Positions 25,249-33,094 of a stretch of 33,094 nucleotides of DNA are shown here, one piece after another. The notes under the pieces were generated by a model. It saw only the letters and a program-made list of their open reading frames with translations, had not been told where the DNA came from and ran no database searches. Source of the DNA: an uncultured Opitutales bacterium (GTDB taxonomy: Bacteria; Verrucomicrobiota; Verrucomicrobiia; Opitutales; Intestinicryptomonadaceae). Position 1 is the first letter of the stretch, and each line of letters opens with the position of its first letter. Location: contig CALXOC010000023.1 of assembly GCA_944389915.1 (NCBI GenBank), forward strand, positions 1 through 33,094, read 5' to 3'. Both the position numbers and the translations under genes were made by a program.

Positions 25249-25566
25249 ATGAGAACACTCGCCCACATAGGTATACCAGTAAAACAAAAGCCGGCAAAGG
25301 CCACATATTTGCCCGAAGCCAAGCTTTATATAACCGATCCCTCCGATTCGAAAAACAATATAGAATTTCTATTTTTTGAACCGGAATGCAAAATGCCGGA
25401 AATAGTAAAAAGTTCCACGCATATTGCTTACATGACCGACGATATGGAAGCTGAGCTGAAAGACGCAAATATTTTAATTGAACCTTTCGAGCCCCTGCCC
25501 GGGCTAAAAGCCGCATTTGTGCTTGAAGACGGCATTCCCATAGAACTTATGCAGCAAATTGCCTAA
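25249..25566 (+). CDS. small VOC-fold (glyoxalase/dioxygenase superfamily) protein
   Basis: A 105-residue protein with the beta-alpha-beta-beta-beta order of a vicinal-oxygen-chelate fold: it opens MRTLAHIGIPV, has IEFLFFEPE in the middle and closes GIPIELMQQ. Potential metal ligands are H8, a central glutamate in this segment and E100, but the set is not the classical glyoxalase I one. The start at ATG 25249 is preferred to a TTG three codons earlier. It is divergent from the DevB-like gene and convergent with the sigma-54 activator, ending at a shared bidirectional terminator. No substrate can be proposed from sequence. Confidence 0.75.
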   Translation: MRTLAHIGIPVKQKPAKATYLPEAKLYITDPSDSKNNIEFLFFEPECKMPEIVKSSTHIAYMTDDMEAELKDANILIEPFEPLPGLKAAFVLEDGIPIELMQQIA

Positions 25567-25580
25567 ATATGGGCTAACGT

Positions 25581-25612
25581 AAAAAATGGAGGCTGTTAAG
25601 CTTCCATTTTTT
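25581..25612. terminator. bidirectional rho-independent terminator
   Basis: The 13-base arms AAAAAATGGAGGC (25581-25593) and GCTTCCATTTTTT (25600-25612) pair fully apart from one G-T or A-C position and enclose a six-base loop. T-runs follow on both strands. It lies between the convergent VOC-fold gene and the NifA-like gene, so it ends both. Confidence 0.9.
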
Positions 25613-25665
25613 AATACGCTTGCCTCAGATTGCATGCATGCAACAGCGATTGGATTAAATTGCGA

Positions 25666-27192
25666 CTATTTGTAAAGTTCAGTATTTATGCCGAGCTTTT
25701 TGATTTTATAAAGCACAATGCGTTGCGTAGTGCCCAGATGTTTTGCCGCCGCGCTCGCGTTTCCCTTCTTAAGTTTTAAAGCCTCCACTATCAACTCTTT
25801 CTCAAAAGATGACACCAGAGATTCGTAGTCTCCGCCGGAAGACGAAGGCACTATAGAAGTTTCAGTCATCTCCGCAGTCTGAAGCGAAGGCGGAAGATTA
25901 TATCCGCTTATTACGCTGTCGGAAGTATTGAGAACGGCATACTCTATGCAATTTTCCAACTCACGCACATTGCCGGGCCAATAATATGAAGTCATCATGT
26001 TTATTGCGGGTGTGGATATGCGCAAGACCTGCTTGTTATGTATAGAGCTGTACTTTTTAAGGAAATATTCCGCCAGCAAAACAATATCGCTCTTTCTGTT
26101 CCTGAGAGCCGGCATGTAAATGGGGAACACATTTAAGCGGTAGTACAAATCCTCGCGAAAAGTTCCCGAATTTATCATATCCTCGAGGTTGCGGCTCGTA
26201 GCCGCTATTATTCGGACATCTACCTTGTGCTCCCGATTGCCTCCCACCCTATAAAAAGTATGCTCCTGTATAAAGCGCAATAACTTTAGCTGCATCGGCA
26301 AAGACAAATCGCCTATTTCATCGAGAAACAGAGTCCCCGTATCGGCAAGCTCCGCCAAGCCCGTCTTGCGATTTATAGCTCCGGTAAAAGAGCCCTTTTC
26401 GTGCCCAAAAAGCTCGCTCTCGACAAGTCCTTCTGGAAGCGCGGCGCAATTTACAACTATAAATGGCTTGTCGCTCCTGGCTGAATTCTTTTGAATCGCC
26501 TTTGCGACAAGCTCTTTCCCTGTACCCGATTCCCCTCTTATCAAAACTGTAGCGTTTGAAGATGCTACTTTTGATATCATAGCATAAACCTTCTTCATAT
26601 TGCTGCAATTTCCTATTATCTCAGTCGGACGCAATTTATTCTCAAGTTCCAACTTCAATCTTGCGCTCTCGCTTATGAGCTTTTCTCGCTCGGCGTGTTC
26701 GGAATATGCGGCAAAAATGGCGTCTGCCATAATGGTTGATATGGTATCGAGAAGATGGTAGTCAGACTTAAGGTCGGTGTCGGCGTCAACTTTTCTGTCT
26801 ATGCTGAGAGTGCCTATTACGTCGTCTCTATAAACTATTGGAACGCATATGAAGGCTATATTCTTCATGTCGTCCCTTGCCTTGGTCCTGTTTAAAAAGC
26901 TCTTTTCCTTAGATATGTCGGGAATTATCCTGCCTTTGCCCTGGGCAGCCACAATGCCTGTAACACCCTCGCCCATGTGGTACATGCCCCTGTCTATTTC
27001 TGTTCTGCTCAATCCTTCGGAAGCCTCTATTACAAGAACGTCCCCCTCGCGCAAGGTAACGGTACCGCGCAAAAGCCCCATTTCAACCCTGAGTATTTTT
27101 AAGACTTCACGCAACATTTCGCCCACAGCCGTCCTGCGGGCGACAAGATGGCTAATCTTGTTCAATACTGACACTTCTACATGCAGACTCAT
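25666..27192 (-). CDS. NifA-like sigma-54-dependent transcriptional activator (GAF-AAA-Fis)
   Basis: A 508-residue bacterial enhancer-binding protein. Residues about 15-170 form a GAF sensor domain. The AAA+ domain has Walker A GESGTGKE (near 218), the sigma-54-contact loop as GSFTGA (near 265, where the consensus is GAFTGA) and Walker B LFLDEIGD (near 288). It also has FREDLYYRLNVFPI and WPGNVRELENC. The C-terminus is a Fis-type helix-turn-helix (SAAAKHLGTTQRIVLYKIKK, about 477-500), close to NifA-group helices. The cysteine motif of oxygen-sensitive NifA between the AAA and HTH domains is absent. It starts seven bases after gltD, with AGAGAAA before its ATG, and is the last gene of gltB-gltD-activator. 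It probably regulates nitrogen genes; no nif gene is in view. Confidence 0.9.
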   Translation of the reverse strand: MSLHVEVSVLNKISHLVARRTAVGEMLREVLKILRVEMGLLRGTVTLREGDVLVIEASEGLSRTEIDRGMYHMGEGVTGIVAAQGKGRIIPDISKEKSFLNRTKARDDMKNIAFICVPIVYRDDVIGTLSIDRKVDADTDLKSDYHLLDTISTIMADAIFAAYSEHAEREKLISESARLKLELENKLRPTEIIGNCSNMKKVYAMISKVASSNATVLIRGESGTGKELVAKAIQKNSARSDKPFIVVNCAALPEGLVESELFGHEKGSFTGAINRKTGLAELADTGTLFLDEIGDLSLPMQLKLLRFIQEHTFYRVGGNREHKVDVRIIAATSRNLEDMINSGTFREDLYYRLNVFPIYMPALRNRKSDIVLLAEYFLKKYSSIHNKQVLRISTPAINMMTSYYWPGNVRELENCIEYAVLNTSDSVISGYNLPPSLQTAEMTETSIVPSSSGGDYESLVSSFEKELIVEALKLKKGNASAAAKHLGTTQRIVLYKIKKLGINTELYK

Positions 27193-27199
27193 ATTTTCT

Positions 27200-28624
27200 C
27201 TATTTTGTAGCTTTTTTTAGATAAGAGTCAACTCCAAGAGCCATATCCCTGCCCGAACGTATGGCACGAACTACGAGAGACGGCCCGCTTACTGAATCTC
27301 CGGCCGCAAAAACGCCGCCTATGTTTGTGGAAAAATCCGCAGCCGCGCTTATCATTGAACGCGGAGTCAGCATTATTCCCAACTCCTCAATCAAGCCCTT
27401 TTTCTTTACCCCGACAAAACCCATGCTAAGCAAAATCAAGTCGGCTTCTATCTTAAAGTTGCCGTTTTGCCTCTCCGTAAAGCCCGACGGCCTGCCGTTA
27501 GAGTCGAAATTCCAGTCGCAATGGGCAAAAGTTGCCGACCTGACATTCCCGGACTTCCCCTCTATGGATTTTAAGTTCACGCTCCACAATCTATTTCCGC
27601 CCTCCAAATGGCTGCTCGAAGTGCGTTTCATATAGGGCCACATCGGCCACGGCGTTGAGCTATGCCTGCATTCGGGCGGTTCGGGCATAATTTCCACCTG
27701 GGTAACACTCTTTGCGCCCTGGCGGAAAGCCGTTCCCATGCAATCGCTTCCGGTATCGCCGCCCCCCACTATCAGAACATTTTTGTCTTTTGCCGTTATT
27801 TGCAGCTCCGATATTTCTCCCGAATTAAATTTAATTTGTGAGGACAGAAAATCCAAGGCGTAATGGATTCCTCCGAAAGAAGCGCCAGAGACGTCTTTTC
27901 CCAAGGTTCTTGGCATCTGTGTTCCCACGCACACGCACAGTGCGTTGAATTTCCTGCGAAGATATTGCGCCGATATGTCAGAACCTATCTCAACCCCGCA
28001 CTCAAACGTGACTCCTGATGCGCGAAGTATCTCCAAGCGCCTTTCTATAACGGATTTTCCGAGTTTAAAATCCGGAATGCCGTATCTCAAAAGTCCCCCG
28101 GGATTTGCGCTCTTTTCAAAGACCACTACTTCGTGCCCCATTTTGTTCAGGAGTTCCGCAGCCGCCAATCCCGACGGCCCTGAACCAATCACTGCAACGC
28201 GCATGCCGGACCGGTATCGTGGGATAAAAGGCTCAACGCAGCCCCGTTTAAATGCGTTTTCTATTATGGCATATTCAATTTGCCTTATAGACACGGGATC
28301 CGACGCCAACCCGGCACAGCACGAGGCCTCGCACAGCGCCGGGCAAACTCTGGAAGTGAACTCCGGGAATGGAGAAGTCTGGCTTAAAACCAAGTATGCG
28401 TCCCTCAGCCTGTCTTCTTTGACGGCCTTGTTGAACTCCTGTATGCCGTTTGAAAGCGGACATCCGAAGCCGTGGCAAAATGCGATGCCGCACCCCATGC
28501 ACCGCGACGCCTGCTTGCGAATGCTTTCCTCAGGCAACCTGATTTCAACCTCGTCAAAATCGGAGCTTCTCCCATTCCTGTATCCGGGATTCTCGCGCCT
28601 AATGTCCAAAAACTCCCTATACAT
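27200..28624 (-). CDS. gltD: glutamate synthase small subunit
   Basis: The 474-residue NADPH-dependent beta subunit of glutamate synthase. It passes electrons from NADPH through FAD and two 4Fe-4S clusters to GltB. The N-terminal cysteine motifs are CMGCGIAFCHGFGCPLSN (about 42-59) and CPALCEASCC (about 94-103). The FAD motif is VIGSGPSGLAAAELL (near 145) and the NADPH motif is LIVGGGDTGSDCMG (near 285). The final FAD contact is GGVFAAGDSVSG. Length is normal. The start codon overlaps the end of gltB by eight bases, and the NifA-like gene follows seven bases after the stop. This is the standard gltBD order with translational coupling. Confidence 0.97.
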   Translation of the reverse strand: MYREFLDIRRENPGYRNGRSSDFDEVEIRLPEESIRKQASRCMGCGIAFCHGFGCPLSNGIQEFNKAVKEDRLRDAYLVLSQTSPFPEFTSRVCPALCEASCCAGLASDPVSIRQIEYAIIENAFKRGCVEPFIPRYRSGMRVAVIGSGPSGLAAAELLNKMGHEVVVFEKSANPGGLLRYGIPDFKLGKSVIERRLEILRASGVTFECGVEIGSDISAQYLRRKFNALCVCVGTQMPRTLGKDVSGASFGGIHYALDFLSSQIKFNSGEISELQITAKDKNVLIVGGGDTGSDCMGTAFRQGAKSVTQVEIMPEPPECRHSSTPWPMWPYMKRTSSSHLEGGNRLWSVNLKSIEGKSGNVRSATFAHCDWNFDSNGRPSGFTERQNGNFKIEADLILLSMGFVGVKKKGLIEELGIMLTPRSMISAAADFSTNIGGVFAAGDSVSGPSLVVRAIRSGRDMALGVDSYLKKATK

Positions 28625-31600
28625 ACAGAGCGCTTTCCTTTGGCGAAACTTCGTCGCCCTTTGCCATTTTTCCGAGAACCTTCCTGTATTCTACAGGGAA
28701 AACCTTCACAAATTTTGAAAGTTCGCTCTCCCAGTTTTCAAGAATAAATTCCGCCTTCTTGTTGCCTGTGGCAGCATGAAATTCCATCAGCAGGCTTTTC
28801 AATTCGCTTTCGTCGGGGGAGCCCCTATATACTGTTTCAAGGTCTATAGACTGCAGATTGCAGCGTATGTCGAAGTTCCCGTTTTCGTCGTAAACATATG
28901 CGAAGCCTCCTGTCATGCCCGCGCCGAAATTAAATCCCGTCGGGCCGAGGCACACTACGCGCCCTCCCGTCATGTATTCGCAGCAGTGGTCTCCAACTCC
29001 CTCCACCACAAAAGTTGCGCCGCTGTTTCTTATGGCGAATCGCTCTCCCGCGCGGCCGTCAAGGAACACTTTGCCGCCAGTTGCCCCGTATCCTATCACA
29101 TTTCCGGCTATAACATTGTCGGAAGAGGAATATTTTGCGCCCTCCGGGCGCCGAAGCGTTATCATGCCTCCTGACAAGCCCTTGCCCACATAGTCGTTGG
29201 CCTCTCCATTTAAAACGAAGCCCACTCCGCGGGCGAGGAAAGCCCCGAAACTCTGGCCGGCAACTCCGCTGAAGTTGACCTTTATAGTTCCGTCGGGAAG
29301 CCCGGAATTGCCGTACTTCTTGGCTATAATCGAACTCAGCATCGTGCCAACGCTTCTGTCTGAATTGCAAATCGGCATGGAAATCTCGCGCGGAATCCCC
29401 TTTTCTATTGATTCCTTAAAGGCCGATATCAGCTTTTTGTCGAAGGCTTCCGAAAGTTCGCGGGGAGCCAGGCCGGAACTCTTGCGGGGAAGAGATTCAT
29501 CGCCCACGGGGGCGAATATTGGCGAAAAGTCCAAATTTTTATTCTTCCAAAATTCTATTGCCGTATTGGTATCGAGAAGGTCGCTTCTGCCTACCGCCTC
29601 GCCTATGGAGCGCAGGCCCAAAGAGGCCAGAATTTCGCGCACTTCCTCCGCGACAAAGTTTAGAAAGTTTTCTATATGTTCGGCTTTTCCCTTAAAACAC
29701 TTGCGCAAACGCGGATCCTGAGTGGCGACTCCCACGGGGCAGGAATTGTCGTGGCACTTTCTCATCATGACGCAGCCGAGCGTTACGAGGATTGTCGTGG
29801 CAAAGCCGAATTCTTCAGCCCCCAAGAGAGCCCCTATGACAACGTCCCTGCCGGTCTTCAACTGGCCGTCCACCTGAAGCCGTATTTTATCCCGCAACCC
29901 GTTTAACCTGAGCGTTTGTTGGGCCTCCGCTATGCCCAATTCCCAAGGTAGGCCGGCATGCTTAATGCTTGTTAAAGGAGATGCTCCCGTGCCGCCGTCA
30001 TGCCCGCTTATTAGGACAAGGTCGGCTTTGCCTTTAGCCACTCCGGCGGCTATTGTGCCCACCCCGACCTCGGAAACAAGCTTTACGGAAATCCTTGCGC
30101 TTTCGTTGGCGTTTCGCAAATCGTAAATCAGCTGGGCCAAATCCTCTATTGAATATATGTCGTGGTGCGGCGGCGGAGATATCAGGGTAACGCCCGCAGT
30201 GGCGTGGCGCACTTTGGCTATGCTTTCGTCCACCTTGTGTCCGGGAAGCTGCCCGCCCTCTCCGGGTTTCGCTCCTTGGGCTATCTTTATTTGCAGCTCC
30301 TTAGCGTTTGCAAGATATTCGGCGGTAACGCCAAAGCGCCCGCTGGCAACCTGCTTTATGGCGCTTGCTATATTGTCGGGAGTGCCTATGGTCTTATAGC
30401 GGGCGGGGTCTTCTCCTCCTTCCCCGCAGTTGCTCATGCCCCCGAGCTTGTTCATTGCGCGCGCTATCGTCTCGTGAGCCTCTGGGCTTATGGAGCCGAA
30501 ACTCATCGCTCCGCTTACAAACCTGTGTATTATGCTTTCTCTGCTCTCGACCTCATCTATTGGTATTGCTTCGGTCTTTTTAAATTTAAACAATCCGCGC
30601 AAAGTGCAAAGATGCTCGGCCTGATTGTTTATAAATTCGGCATATTCCCTGTATTTTGCGAAATCATTCTCCCTAACGGCGCGCTGAAGCAAAGTTATTG
30701 TTTGCGGAGTCCACAAGTGGTGCTCGCCGCCCTTCTTGAACTTGTACTTTCCGGAATTTTCAAGCACCGATTCAAAGTCGGGCTTTGGATAGTGGGCGCT
30801 TTTATAGCGCTCGAGAGTTTCCCTGGCTATTTCCTTAATGCCGATCCCCCCCACGCGGGAGGCAGTGGGGGCAAAATATTTTTCTATGAGTTCGCTTCCC
30901 AAACCGACAGCTTCAAATACCTGCGCCTGCCTGTAACTGCGCAAGGTTGATATGCCCATTTTGGACATTACTTTCAATATGCCCTTGCATATGGCACGAA
31001 TGTAGTTTTCAACCGCTCCCGCAGCGTCAATGCCCTTTATTTGCCCCTTCTCAACCATGTTTGCAATAGACTCTATTGCAAGGTACGGGTTTATCGCCGT
31101 GGCGCCATACCCGAGCAATAGCACCATGTGGGCTATTTCCCGCGCCTCAGCGCATTCCGCCACAATGCCCGCGCTGGTTCTGAGATTTTTTTCTATCAAA
31201 TGCCTGTTTACGGCAGCCACAGCAAGCAACATTGGAATTGGGGCGTAGCCGTAAGACAGGTTTTTATCGCTTAAAATTATGACGCTTTTGCCTCCGCGAA
31301 CGGCGTCTTCCGCGTTCCGGCACAGCTTCGACAGCGCCGGCTCCAGGCCATCCTCCCCCGAAGCCGCGGAAAATTCAGCAAGCAATCTTTCAGCTTGAAA
31401 GTTTTCCACTTTTGAACTGCACAAGCACGCAACATCGCGGTTCGCAAGTATGGGGCGAGGCAGCTTTAAGAGATGCGCGTGAGACGGCAAATCCACGAGA
31501 GTGTTTCCCTGGTTGCCTATGTATGTCATAAGGCTCATTACAAGCTCCTCGCGTATGGGGTCTATCGGAGGATTAGTAACCTGCGCAAAGAGCTGTTTAA

Positions 31601-33094
31601 AATAATCATACAGCAACTGGGGCTTTTCCGACAAAACAGCCAAAGAAGCGTCGTTCCCCATTGAGCCGTTGGGTTCGTGGCCCGTCTCCGCCATTGGGCG
31701 CAATATGAGCTCAAGATCCTCGTAAGTGTAGCCGAACAGCTTCTGCCGCTGTATTAAATTGTCTCCTACTATAGGATCTGGAACAGATTCAAATATGCCG
31801 CTTAATGTTATGCGGTTGTCGGCAACCCACCTGCGATAGGGCTTTGCGCGAGCCACGAGAGTCTTTATTTCCTTGTCGTAAAATATCCTGCGGCTTTCCA
31901 TGTCTATGTACACCATCTCTCCGGCTCCAAGCTTCCCATGGCGCACCACTTTTTCCGGCGGAATATCCAAAACTCCCGCTTCCGAGGCGAGAACAAATAT
32001 TCCGTCTTCGGTCAAAGTGTAGCGCGCAGGCCGCAGGCCGTTTCGGTCGAGCAATGCGCCGGCTCTAATTCCGTCAGTAAAGGCTATGGCGGCGGGTCCG
32101 TCCCAAGGTTCGGACAATCCGGAATTGTATTCGAAAAATCCCTGTATGTCCTTGCTGACGTAAAAATTTTTTCCCCACGCCTGCGGGACAAGCATGAGCA
32201 TTGTATGGGCAAGGGATCTGCCCGCCGAAGCATAGAGTTCAACTGCGTTGTCCAGACACGCGGAATCGCTTTGATTCTCGCGTATGACAGGCAGCACTTT
32301 CTTAATGTTGTTTCCAAAGAGGGGTGAAGCGAAATGCGCTTCGCGCGAGCGCATTTGGTTTAGATTGCCGCGGAGGGTGTTTATTTCGCCATTGTGCGCC
32401 AAATAGCGGAAAGGTTGCGCCAGCTGCCACGTCGGGAAAGTGTTTGTGCTGTATCTTTGATGAACAAGAGCAACGGCGCTCTTTACGTTTTCCTGGCCCA
32501 AATCCGGATAAAACACTTTGAGTTGCGGCGCGTTTAACAATCCTTTGTAAACTATTGTTCTGCACGAAAGCGAACAAATGTAAAACGACTCTCCGGCGGA
32601 GGTCTTGGCGTCCACCTCCTTTTCTATGCATCTGCGCAATATGTAGAGCGAGCGCTCAAAGCACCCGCTATCAGCCATCTCGCGTTCAGGCCTTATAAAG
32701 AACTGCCTTATGCGCGGACAAGTTGCGAGGGCTTCGCCTCCTATGGCCGATTTGTCGAGCGGAACATCGCGCCACGACAGCACGGCAAATCCTTCAGAAG
32801 CCGCAAGCTCCTCGATTATAGATACGCATTCGCGTTCAATATTGCCGTCTTGCGGCAAAAAAACCATTCCTACGGCGTATTGTCCGCGCTGGGGCAAGTT
32901 TGCTATCTTTTCGCGGAAAAATTCGTCGGGTATTTGAATAAGAATGCCTGCCCCGTCTCCGGTTTGCGAATCTCCCCCGACCGCGCCTCTATGCATCAGG
33001 CGCTCCAATATTTTTATTCCGTCCGCCACAATACTGTGGCGCGCTGTCGCGTTTATGTCCGCCACAAGTCCCACTCCGCATGCGTCGTGTTCGT
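28617..33094 (-). CDS. gltB: glutamate synthase large subunit (5' end outside the window)
   Basis: The alpha subunit makes two glutamates from glutamine and 2-oxoglutarate. The frame continues to the right edge, where EHDACGVGLVADIN is readable. The Cys at 33078-33080 is the expected N-terminal nucleophile exposed after propeptide cleavage, so only the short propeptide and start codon are missing. The order is the glutaminase domain, a central domain, and an FMN-binding synthase domain with SGHDGGTGASPLTSIKHAG and the 3Fe-4S cluster cysteines in CVMMRKCHDNSCPVGVATQ. A C-terminal GltB beta-helix with Gly-rich turns (GLSGGMITLRRPEG, EYMTGGRVVCLGPTG) follows. The visible 1492 residues match the usual length. 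It overlaps gltD by eight bases. The promoter lies beyond the window. Confidence 0.97.
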   Translation of the reverse strand, partial: EHDACGVGLVADINATARHSIVADGIKILERLMHRGAVGGDSQTGDGAGILIQIPDEFFREKIANLPQRGQYAVGMVFLPQDGNIERECVSIIEELAASEGFAVLSWRDVPLDKSAIGGEALATCPRIRQFFIRPEREMADSGCFERSLYILRRCIEKEVDAKTSAGESFYICSLSCRTIVYKGLLNAPQLKVFYPDLGQENVKSAVALVHQRYSTNTFPTWQLAQPFRYLAHNGEINTLRGNLNQMRSREAHFASPLFGNNIKKVLPVIRENQSDSACLDNAVELYASAGRSLAHTMLMLVPQAWGKNFYVSKDIQGFFEYNSGLSEPWDGPAAIAFTDGIRAGALLDRNGLRPARYTLTEDGIFVLASEAGVLDIPPEKVVRHGKLGAGEMVYIDMESRRIFYDKEIKTLVARAKPYRRWVADNRITLSGIFESVPDPIVGDNLIQRQKLFGYTYEDLELILRPMAETGHEPNGSMGNDASLAVLSEKPQLLYDYFKQLFAQVTNPPIDPIREELVMSLMTYIGNQGNTLVDLPSHAHLLKLPRPILANRDVACLCSSKVENFQAERLLAEFSAASGEDGLEPALSKLCRNAEDAVRGGKSVIILSDKNLSYGYAPIPMLLAVAAVNRHLIEKNLRTSAGIVAECAEAREIAHMVLLLGYGATAINPYLAIESIANMVEKGQIKGIDAAGAVENYIRAICKGILKVMSKMGISTLRSYRQAQVFEAVGLGSELIEKYFAPTASRVGGIGIKEIARETLERYKSAHYPKPDFESVLENSGKYKFKKGGEHHLWTPQTITLLQRAVRENDFAKYREYAEFINNQAEHLCTLRGLFKFKKTEAIPIDEVESRESIIHRFVSGAMSFGSISPEAHETIARAMNKLGGMSNCGEGGEDPARYKTIGTPDNIASAIKQVASGRFGVTAEYLANAKELQIKIAQGAKPGEGGQLPGHKVDESIAKVRHATAGVTLISPPPHHDIYSIEDLAQLIYDLRNANESARISVKLVSEVGVGTIAAGVAKGKADLVLISGHDGGTGASPLTSIKHAGLPWELGIAEAQQTLRLNGLRDKIRLQVDGQLKTGRDVVIGALLGAEEFGFATTILVTLGCVMMRKCHDNSCPVGVATQDPRLRKCFKGKAEHIENFLNFVAEEVREILASLGLRSIGEAVGRSDLLDTNTAIEFWKNKNLDFSPIFAPVGDESLPRKSSGLAPRELSEAFDKKLISAFKESIEKGIPREISMPICNSDRSVGTMLSSIIAKKYGNSGLPDGTIKVNFSGVAGQSFGAFLARGVGFVLNGEANDYVGKGLSGGMITLRRPEGAKYSSSDNVIAGNVIGYGATGGKVFLDGRAGERFAIRNSGATFVVEGVGDHCCEYMTGGRVVCLGPTGFNFGAGMTGGFAYVYDENGNFDIRCNLQSIDLETVYRGSPDESELKSLLMEFHAATGNKKAEFILENWESELSKFVKVFPVEYRKVLGKMAKGDEVSPKESALYV

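Noticed and set aside
27945-28718. A 257-codon frame antisense to gltD
   Set aside because: gltD has complete cofactor motifs; the antisense frame crosses the gltB/gltD junction without any motif of its own.
30162-30950. A 262-codon frame antisense to gltB
   Set aside because: It lies fully inside conserved GltB coding sequence and shows no protein-family features.
1-33094. tRNA genes, CRISPR arrays, insertion sequences and phage genes
   Set aside because: Reading through by eye gave no T-loop-like tRNA signature, no regularly spaced direct repeats and no transposase, integrase or capsid motifs; a short or divergent element could still be missed without a search tool.

Overview
The window is about 33 kb of a bacterial chromosome of moderate G+C. 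It is densely coded, and most genes are complete. No rRNA, tRNA, CRISPR array, transposase or phage gene was recognised. The gene content (a glycosidase of the GH110 type, a GH39-like glycosidase, a very long AsmA-like protein, a DUF721/DciA-type protein, GlnD, bacterial GltBD and a NifA-type sigma-54 activator) fits a Gram-negative heterotroph. My best guess is the PVC group, perhaps a gut or host-associated Verrucomicrobiota of the Opitutales type. That placement is inferred from gene content and protein style only.

Layout. (1) Bases 1-1212 are AT-rich: the 3' end of an unrecognised gene, then about 850 bases with only short or degenerate reading frames. (2) 1213-3371: a CoA-disulfide-reductase-type flavoenzyme with a C-terminal rhodanese domain, followed by a second rhodanese/DUF2892 (YgaP-like) gene broken by two stops and a frameshift. 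(3) A catalase on the minus strand shares a bidirectional terminator with that pair. About 1 kb without a credible gene follows, holding two hairpins. (4) 6056-12653 is a carbohydrate-centred region: a secreted GH110-like alpha-galactosidase, a convergent GH39-like glycosidase, an MFS transporter overlapping a UlaG-like metallo-hydrolase, and an exported GDPD-fold protein that has lost both catalytic histidines. (5) 12771-21536: the AsmA-like envelope protein, glnD (minus), a LysM membrane protein, a NUDIX hydrolase, and a DUF721/DciA gene overlapping a nitrilase-family amidase. (6) 21729-25134 (minus): a DevB/HlyD adaptor, a DevC-type ABC permease and an MFS transporter, with no ABC ATPase beside them. 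A small VOC-fold gene diverges from them. (7) 25666 to the right edge (minus): gltB-gltD-nifA-like, tightly packed, with gltB running off the window.

How the parts may work together. The nitrogen theme is the clearest. GlnD senses glutamine and modifies PII, GltBD makes glutamate, and a GAF-AAA-Fis sigma-54 activator is the last gene of the glutamate synthase operon. The nitrilase-family amidase may also handle nitrogenous metabolites. The redox theme is catalase plus the CoA-disulfide/polysulfide reductase with its decayed sulfurtransferase partner. The glycan theme is the pair of exported glycosidases plus an MFS carrier. No single undescribed system is proven here. The best leads are the catalytically stripped GDPD protein, the activator placed behind gltBD, the DevBC pair without DevA, and the decayed rhodanese gene.
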